Below the pieces are notes generated by a model. The model saw nothing but the letters and a program-made list of their open reading frames with translations. It searched no databases and was not told the origin of the DNA. DNA of 64,000 bases from Actinostola sp. cb2023 (Eukaryota > Cnidaria > Anthozoa > Actiniaria > Actinostolidae): contig JAUJYZ010000584.1 in the NCBI GenBank assembly GCA_033675265.1, positions 394,501 through 458,500 on the forward strand, in the 5' to 3' direction. This document shows, piece by piece, positions 55,671 through 64,000 of the stretch (positions are counted from its first letter, which is position 1; each line of letters starts with the position of its first letter). A program made the position numbers and the translations under genes.

Positions 55671-56912
55671 ACTCCTCGTCGTCTGGTACCCAATGTAGCG
55701 CTATCCCTGTGCTACATAAAACTTGGTCCTAACCAAAATGCCAGTGAGGAAGGGGATATCCGGCCTCTAAGCCATAAATTCATATATCCTCTATTAGAAT
55801 ATTGCTTCATCTATACCGTGACATATTTAATGGCAATGTCTTATTCAGATAGTCTATTCGGCTCACTTCCTTGTAATACTAATTTGCTATCTCTTTCGAT
55901 CTACAGGAGTTATTGCTGGCCACGCCGTGCTGAAGAGTCCCAGTAAGGACGAAACAGCTGTCCACGGCTGCATTCTAGTTGCGAGCGTTTCTCATGTCAG
56001 GTTTAGCTGACCGTTGTGCTATGTGTTATTGTTGCTAGTCTGGCTAGTTGATATATGTTGGCCAGAAAGTCGTACACGGTTTTTCCTTACTGTTTTATTT
56101 TACAGGATACCCTAGTGACTATTTAGCAAACAAATATATTCTTTTTTCTCTCTTTTTTCTCCCATCTCTATTTTCTTTATTTAATTATTCACATTTAAAT
56201 ATTGATAACATTTTTGAAGTTCGAGTCACACGATAAGCTGTATAAAATCAATGATCCAAGAAAATTATCATTTTCTATTAAATTATAACAGTTGTCTCTC
56301 TCTTTCATTCCCCACCCCCCTCCCCCCCTTTCTATGGCTCCTGTTACTTTTCTTTTTCTCTTCTTTTTAACAATACTAGTAATAACACTTTCCCGCTACC
56401 AGTTTGTTTAGTTTGTCTTTTCCTCCCATTTAATTTTCTGCACTTTGGCTTTGGAACAATTTTTCCCCCACCGGGGAGGGGAGGACCTCTGTTGACCAAA
56501 AATGGCGGCCGACATGAATATGCATCAAGTTGGTTGTCATAATTACTATCTCCAAGGAAGCGATGTAAACTGTTCGAACAGTATTCAGTGGAGCTCCACC
56601 AAATAACAACTCCTCCTTGCCGTTGTTGCTCTAACTTCACCAGGATCTCTACGAAATCGTACCTCAAATCAGAAAGTCAAAGTCGGTTCGAAAAGTCACG
56701 AAGAACATCGAACAGTCAACTTGTCATTGACGTAATTCTGCTGTTATATTGTCAATAAATTGTAAAGATTGGATCAAAGTCGTTATTTAGCAACACTGGA
56801 ATGCTGTTCTACGTAATGGAAGATCAAATTATCTCCATCTTCGTCTCTCGTTGAGGAAGAAATCGCACGTAAAGTCACCCTTCGAAAAGTCAAACTTCAT
56901 CGCAGTTTCACG
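55671..56912. other. Intergenic, 5' flank of the LRR gene
   Basis: No gene seen. C-rich run near 56310. The stretch immediately before 56913 should hold the 5' UTR and promoter of the LRR gene. Confidence 0.4.
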
Positions 56913-58069
56913 ATGTCTTTCATGGATTTGCTTCGAATTGTATTCGTCTTGATTGCGTTCAGAATTTGCTTTTATCAAGCAATGGCTGAACCTAACCACG
57001 GCTCCAGGAACTTTCTTGGGTATAGTTATTGGAATTCGAGATATTCTAGTGAGGGGCTGAACCACCCATCAAACTGGGATGGATTCTGGAATTACTATAG
57101 CGATGGACGAAGAGGTTATAAAAGGAGTTCTTCTTACACTTCTGGAGCGAAATGCGATGGATGCTCTTGCAACAATGCCAAGCAGATACTTGAATGCAAA
57201 GGCTATACTTCAACTATACTGTAAGTGCAAAAGAAAAGCAAAAATTTGAAGTGTTAGTGAGTAAGCTTATAACTTAAAAATAATTATTATTAAGCTTATT
57301 AAGCTTAATAATTAAATTAAGTTTAATACTTTTTATAAAGTTATTTAAAAATTGTTATCATTCGTTATTTGAATTTTGATGAAATACATGTAAGACAATT
57401 AAATGTAAAATTCACTGAGAGTTAGGAATGAACCGGCAGAAATAATATGTACCCCCCAAAACATCCAATACAGCTAAAACTCCACTCCAGCTCGAACCAT
57501 ACGGTAACCCCCCAAAAAGTCATTTCTTCTTGGCAAAACTACATTACGACCCAAAAACATCCTCCTAAAAAGTTGACCCCCCCAAAGCAAAATTGTCAAA
57601 TAAAAATAAATATGTACATGTACATGATAAAAATATATATACCGTATATATGGTTTAATTTGAGCTGGTTATGTCTGGGATAGGGTATGAAATTTGCATA
57701 CTTTGGAAAACAGATACAAAATTGTCTTTGATTTTCTTAACCAAACTTACTGGTACTTTGCAAATTATGCATAAGACAAGCCAGATACAATATGAGCAGT
57801 CATAATGTATGGGGATAACAATGCCAAGCCACAGGTATTAAAGACATTGTGTGGCTCGACATTGTAATTCCCATACATTATGGCTGCTCATACTCTACAC
57901 TCTAACTGTCAATAATGACATTAATAATTGCTGGTATTTAATTAAATTAAATTATCAATCTCTCTCTTTTTTCTTTCTTTTATAAATGCAGACATCTCTT
58001 GAACAGAAACATACCAGTTATCAATGAACTTCCAATAACATTGGTCAAAGTGTAAGTATACATTTATTA

Positions 58070-58149
<80 letters not shown>

Positions 58150-58181
58150 TAAAAAAAAAAATATTATTATTATTACTATTA

Positions 58182-58278
<97 letters not shown>

Positions 58279-61200
58279 TACTATTATTATTATTATTACT
58301 ATTATTAGGTAACAGGTACATTTAAGGCAAGGACTTTATTTAACGAGGGTAGCACATAATTTTTAAACTGTCGTGCCCACTTGGCCGGCACAAGTTTAAA
58401 AACACAGACCATATTTGTTATTTTTTGTGTCAGTGTCGGAAATCTGCAAAGTTGTGCAATACTTCCGGTACCCAGCAACTCTTTACGGATTACATGTAGC
58501 ACATCGTATACATCTTTCGAAGTTGAAGAAGACGGCTATTTTGGATTGGGAAATTAAGGCACTTCATGTGGATTTTTTTAAGGGAAATATTGCACTCTTT
58601 ACTTGTCAGAGTGTTCAGTGTGTAATCAAAGATGAGATGATCTCCCAGCAGATCTTCATATTTGTCCATTGCTTAAATCTATGTTATGTTACATGTATAT
58701 AATTATATAATCATTGTATCATGGTCGTCATTGTAGGAAAATAATCCAAAGTCAACTGGAAACTCTTGGAAACAAGATCTTTGTGAATCTGACTTCCTTG
58801 CAAACTCTGTAAGTATCTACAAGCCACTACAGTTGATCCCTGTTACTATGGACACCAATGGGACTGGGTTAATCAGAGTCTGTGTTGAGATGTTTTTAAC
58901 AAGAAATATAATTAACAGGGTGTCCACATATTGTGGGGTGCGACTGTACTTGTCTTGTCTTGTATTCTCATTGAGCACTAGCATGCATACTATGTACTAA
59001 TTAATGAATATAGCAATTTATATCATTTGTTAGTAAGAGAGATATATACATTGTACATGTAGGATTGTATTAAAGCTGCTCGGCTGCCATGGGCGCCTTC
59101 CATATGCATGCAGCCTGAAAAAGTCCTCCATCAGTTGTAAAGCGCAATGAGATAATGTGAATTCCAAGTTAAAGTTGTACACGCAAAGTAGGACGAATCT
59201 AAGACACGTCACAGTTATGATTTTCATTGTATTTTGTGCATTAATTATTCAATTTTTTTAAATGTAAATAATACAATATGACAAAAGCTAGAGTTCTGAT
59301 TTGCCATGCAAATATAATGTCATTGGATACTACAGTGTACATGTATGGTGTACTCAAAGTCGGGCATCCTTGGCTAATAATTAAAAATACACATGTACAG
59401 ATTATATCAGGCCAAAACAGAATTATTTACCATACAAAATTAATGTTTATTGTTTCTTTTTATACAGTGAATTAACTTATAATAACAAGTTGAAGGACTT
59501 TCCTGATTTATCGAAAAATTATGCCTTGAAGGAACTGTGAGTATATTTTTGCTTTCCTTCCCTTCCTTCCTTCCTTCCTTCCCTTCCTTCCTTCCTTCCT
59601 TCCTTCCTTCATTTCCTTCTTATATTTCAATTTCCGCCATTTCAGAATTTTAATTATGAAAACGTTGTATAACATTTTCTATTGCTTACAAGTGTTTCTT
59701 TTCTATTTCTAGTGACTTGTACAACAATAAAATAAAATTATGGAAGCACAACTACACTGCACTACCCACAAGCTTGGAACGAATGTAAGTCGATCTTTTA
59801 GACTAGACTTCATTGTTTAAGTTGACTGTTTCATCCAATGTGCATTTGCTCCACAGTAATTTGGTGCAAAATGAGATTGACTGGATTCCAGACAAGTGGT
59901 TCAACCTGCCAAACTTGAAGTACATGTAAGTACAGAATGTGGAAACTGTGTGATCGTGTGAACCTTCTAAATCTAAACATTTAATCTGTAAAGGTTGCTG
60001 TACTACAGATGTAAAAAAATAATAAAAATGTAATAAAAATGTAATAATAAAATAATGAAAATAAAAATAAATAAATAAATAAAAATAATGGTCCTGGATT
60101 TCTCTGAACAGAGCCCCATATGTTATTTCTATGGACTGTTAGCAAGAAAATACTAGTTACATGTAATTAAACTCTAGATGTCCTATCTGAATCATTGTTG
60201 TCAGAGCCACAGTATTACTGAGCCCTGAAACCCATGGTACAGAATACAGACAATGGAAAATACTGTATCATTACATTGTACATTCACTGTGTTGTTTCTT
60301 TGCAGTGCGTTAAGTTATAACAAACTCAAGATTTTTCCTGGACTTGCCTTCTTCAACACCGAGCAACTGCTATATCTGTAAGCTAAGTACTAGAGTCATT
60401 GTCGTATATGTGGGAAATGGTATGGCACACAGTTACCACACGGCATGGTCATGATCACCGCATGGCACAGCACGAACCCTATCGTAACTACTTCCCACTC
60501 ATATGAAAATGACTCTAATACATACTTGTACATGCACAATTATGGAACTCTTAGGGCGTGTTGAAATGGTCCAACTTTTGTTGAGTTTTCCAGCCATGTA
60601 TATAGTAATGTATGGTCAGCTGTCACTTCCATAAGGGAACATGGCGATGGATGTCTAGTGACAAATGAACCTTGTGTGTAGTCGACATGTACAGTGTAGT
60701 CTAGAATGGCTCTATATTAAAACTTTTTTTCCAAGATCTCCTTGTAATTGGACACCACAATGTAGGTTGTGTTTTGTTCTGAAAGATACTCTGATATTAT
60801 TTTTTATTTAATTATTTTTATTTATACAAATATTTATAATTGTTTTTACTTACAATTCCACTTTTTGTTTCCCTTTCAGATCCGTTGACAACAACCAAAT
60901 TAGCAAGATTTCATACCCAAACCTTGAGCCTTTCTTTGGCAATAACTCACAACTTGTGCATTTGTAAGTACATGTAGAAACCTCTTCACCAGAAAACCAT
61001 GACGGTTTTCAAATACATGTACTTTTTTTCCAAAATTTGCATTATCAAACTAGGGGTGCGGCTTTTTTTTAATTTTTTTTTTTTTAATTTTCAAGATTCG
61101 CCCATAAGGCAGGTGTTGCATAATAGGACACAAAGTCCCCTTTAAAATACATTACACCACGTCCCACCCAATAAGAATATAGCATACAGTATATTAGTAC

Positions 61201-64000
61201 GTTGGAGGAGAGTAAAGAGTGGACTGCTATGACATCAGGAATCCCCCTCCCCCTTTAACTCATGGATTGCAAATCTGCAAGTTTAATTGGGATGGGACTT
61301 TGTATCGAAAGTGTCACTCGATCACTCACTCGGATGTAAACTTTCGATGCACAAACTGAATGTGTTCACAAAATGGGTGTCTTTGATTTGTTGTAGTTGT
61401 TGTTGTTGTGGTTTTGCCAAAATTAGTGTATTTTCCTGAGATTTATTGCAGTCAGGTCTTTGTGTACATTGTACATTTAGCTGCACAAAAGTCCTGGCTA
61501 TTGTTCTATCCATTGTCGTTCTATGCATTGTTTTTACATAAAAAACAATAGCCAGGACAATTTGTGCAGCTACACGAAAACCTTGCTGGAATTACAGCCA
61601 GTGGGAGTGTGAAAGTAGCTGGATTTATTGCCAGTTGCTAGCAAGCCTGGAAAACCCAGGAAAAGTCGTAGCAAACTTCTGTGAATGGGTGTCATTATTT
61701 TAAGAATTATAGAATATTTGCAATGTTTATTTTGTTATCTTGTCTTTTAGGAATGCCAGTAATAATGTGATTGAGTCAGTGACTAGTGAAGCATTTCAGA
61801 ATCTTATTCACCTTAAGATCTTGTAAGTATCACAACTGACACCACTACTACCGTCATCATCATCATAATCATCATCATCATAATCATTACCACCACTGCT
61901 ACCACTATACCACTGTCATCATAATCATCATTACCATCACTGCTACCACTATACCACTGTCATCATAATCATCATTACCATCACTGCTACCACTAACACC
62001 ACTATACCACTGTCATCATCATCATCATCGTCATTACCACCACTGCTACCACTATGCCACTGTCATAATCATCATCATCATCATTACCACCACTGCTACC
62101 ACTAACACCACTATACCACTGTCATCATCATCATCATCATTACCACCACTGCTACTACTAACACTACTATACCACTGTCATCATCATCATCATCATTACC
62201 ACCACTGTTACCACTAACACCACTACATGTATACCACTGTCATCATCATCATCATCATTACCACCACTGTTACCACTGTTACCACTAACACCACTACATG
62301 TATACCACTGTCATCATCATCATCATTACCATCATTACCACCACTGCCATCACTAACACCACTATACAACTGTCATCATCATCATCATCATTACCATCAC
62401 TGCTACCACTAACACTACTATATATACCACTGTCATCATCATGGCCAAATTCCTCATGAATTGTTAATAACATTATAATTTTATACGAAAATCCGTTTTT
62501 GTCCCTTTTATCATTTTTTTCTCTGTTTTTTTCCAGAGAGCTGCATGACAACATGATAGAAGAAATTAGTCCCAAGGTCTTCTACAAGATACCAGAGCTG
62601 CTGCACTTGTAAGTCTCAGGAGCCGATAAGTACGAGCATCCATGTAGCATTGAAATCTGTCATGGCGTTTGAACAAGTTTGGCTATTTTTAGAACACGAA
62701 ATTGACCAATCACTGTTGCTGCAAATTAACGAGTTGCTTCAAATAAAACGAGGTGCAGCAAATAAAACGAGTTGCTACAAATAAAACGAGTTGCAACAAA
62801 TAAAACGAGTTGCAACAAATAAAACGAGTTGCAGCAAATAAAACGAGTTGCTGCAAATAAAACGAGTTGCAACAAATAAAACGAGTTGCAGCAAATAAAA
62901 CGAGTTGCAACAAATAAAACGAGTTGCAACAAATAAAACGAGTTGCAACAAATAAAACGAGTTGCTGCAAATAAAACGAGTTGCAACAAATAAGACGAGT
63001 TGCTGCAAATAAAACGAGTTGCTGCAAATAAAACGAGTTGCAACAAATAAAACGAGTTGCAGCAAATAAAACGAGTTGCAGCAAATAAAACGAGTTGCAA
63101 CAAATAATACGAGTTGCTGCAAATAAAACGAGTTGCAACAAATAAAACGAGTTGCAGCAAATAAAACGAGTTGCTGCAAATAAAACGAGTTGCAACAAAT
63201 AAAACGAGTTGCTGCAAATAAAACGAGTTGCAACAAATAAAACGAGTTGCAACAAATAAAACGAGTTGCAACAAATAAAACGAGTTGCTGCAAATAAAAC
63301 GAGTTGCAGCAAATAAAACGAGTTGCAACAAATAAAACGAGTTGCAGCAAATAAAACGAGTTGCAGCAAATAAAACGAGTTGCTGCAAATAAAACCGGAA
63401 GTGCACAGTGATTGGTCAATTTCGAGAAATTGTGTTCTAAAAATAGCCAAAAGCTGTGACATAAACTCAATATGCGGCATGGATGCTCCTACAAGTACTT
63501 ATGGACTCCTGAAGTTTCTTCTTAACAGTATATGCATGTACATCACCACCATCATCAACATGATTATTATTGTTATTATCATTATTACTATTTCCTGTTT
63601 TATTTCTTCTTCTTCATTATTTATTTTTATTGTTATTTAGGGATCTTTGTGGGAATAAATTGAAGATTATTACAGCTGGAGGATATAGCCCACCTTTTAT
63701 GGATTTACCAAAACTAAAATGCTTGTAAGTCAATGTCTATATGCATTTAAATTTGTAAGTATTGAATTGCACTCTCCAAAACCTACTTCTAAGACCTACA
63801 TGTAGTTCAGACGTCGTGCTAATCATGATTCATTCTCATTTAAAACAATAGATAATGAGGCGGCTTCTTTTGAAGTAATTAAGAACGGCTCTTGGAAAGT
63901 ACGGCGTTTGAACTAGGCCTAATATATCTCTTTTTTTAGAATTTTGATGAACCAAAAGACTGGTTTTCAGACCGAACATGTCATGTACAACTCCTTCACA
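56913..64000 (+). CDS. Secreted or membrane leucine-rich-repeat protein, 5' part (partial)
   Basis: Exons are 56913-57220, 57992-58051, 58737-58808, 59468-59536, 59713-59784, 59857-59925, 60306-60377, 60880-60963, 61751-61822, 62537-62608, 63641-63724 and 63940 onward. Exon 1 has a signal peptide (MSFMDLLRIVFVLIAF) and a Cys-rich N-terminal cap (CDGCSCNNAKQILEC). Each later exon is one LRR of 23-28 residues in the same splice phase, for example LETLGNKIFVNLTSLQTL and IEEISPKVFYKIPELLHL. One-repeat-per-exon architecture is typical of LGR/relaxin-type receptors and related adhesion proteins, but the C-terminal half that would decide this is outside the window. Introns carry several satellites. 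Confidence 0.85.
58065..58308. repeat. (ATT)n microsatellite
   Basis: About 240 bases of ATT repeats interrupted by a short A-run, in intron 2 of the LRR gene. Confidence 0.95.
59555..59620. repeat. (CCTT)n microsatellite
   Basis: CCTTCCTTC repeats in an LRR gene intron. Confidence 0.9.
61845..62440. repeat. Complex CAT/ACC minisatellite
   Basis: Units of about 55-65 bp combining CATCATCATCATTACC and CACTGCTACCACTAACACC, repeated about ten times in the intron after the ninth exon. Confidence 0.9.
62671..63447. mobile_element. MITE whose interior is a 19-bp minisatellite
   Basis: The ends TTGGCTATTTTTAGAACAC (62671) and GTGTTCTAAAAATAGCCAA (63431) are inverted, and the arms continue through ATTGACCAATCACTG. 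Between them, 62728-63395 is filled by about 35 units of ACGAGTTGCAACAAATAAA with AAC, AGC and TGC variants. Minus-strand frames of up to 256 codons are purely repeat. Confidence 0.9.

Noticed and set aside
58070..58312. Poly-Leu/poly-Ile frame
   Set aside because: Translation of an ATT microsatellite.
62710..63480. Minus-strand frames of 226-256 codons
   Set aside because: Pure translation of the 19-bp repeat; all three frames are equally open.

Overview
The window is nuclear DNA of an animal, most likely a marine invertebrate such as a cnidarian or sponge, although the phylum cannot be fixed from the sequence. Evidence is the spliced genes with GT-AG introns, animal gene families (SLC15 peptide transporter, MINDY deubiquitinase, leucine-rich-repeat receptor with 69-84 bp repeat exons), many short inverted-repeat elements, and ATC/ATT microsatellites.

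Layout. 1-5560: the 3' end of an unidentified gene, then a dense patch of inverted-repeat elements, including a 2.2 kb composite element with a transposase remnant. 5570-8560 (-): a multi-exon gene of transposon-associated type (DUF6589-like region, RING-like finger, 21-bp tandem repeats, cysteine-protease-like tail). 9295-14859 (+): an SLC15/POT transporter whose third intron holds a 1.6 kb minisatellite. 14860-18021: intergenic MITEs. 18027-38159: a 20.1 kb viral insertion. 39356-50332 (-): a MINDY deubiquitinase gene with intronic elements. 51330-55345: a satellite of about 22 units of 183 bp. 56913-64000 (+): the 5' part of a leucine-rich-repeat gene that runs off the window.

The striking feature is 18027-38159. 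It is a block of AT-rich, mostly intronless genes of a large DNA virus related to the African swine fever virus group (Asfarviridae-like), with 1.29 kb terminal inverted repeats and a perfect 5-bp target-site duplication (CAAGG). Recognisable genes are the C-terminal half of RNA polymerase RPB1, a possible ssDNA-binding protein, a PCNA-like clamp, dUTPase, two proteins resembling asfar/poxvirus entry-fusion components, RNase H, TFIIS and a CCCH finger protein. The run clamp, small membrane protein, Cys-rich membrane protein, dUTPase, myristoylated membrane protein follows the order E301R-E146L-E199L-E165R-E248R of ASFV. Several genes carry frameshifts or in-frame stops, and no DNA polymerase, major capsid protein or integrase is present, so this is a decayed, partial endogenous element.

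The right half of the element has been duplicated in tandem twice: unit 1 is 25548-30776, unit 2 is 30777-33655, and unit 3 runs from 33656 into the right terminal repeat. Both junctions show only one base of microhomology. Some breaks are shared by all copies and predate the duplication. Others are private homopolymer changes and could be sequencing or assembly errors.
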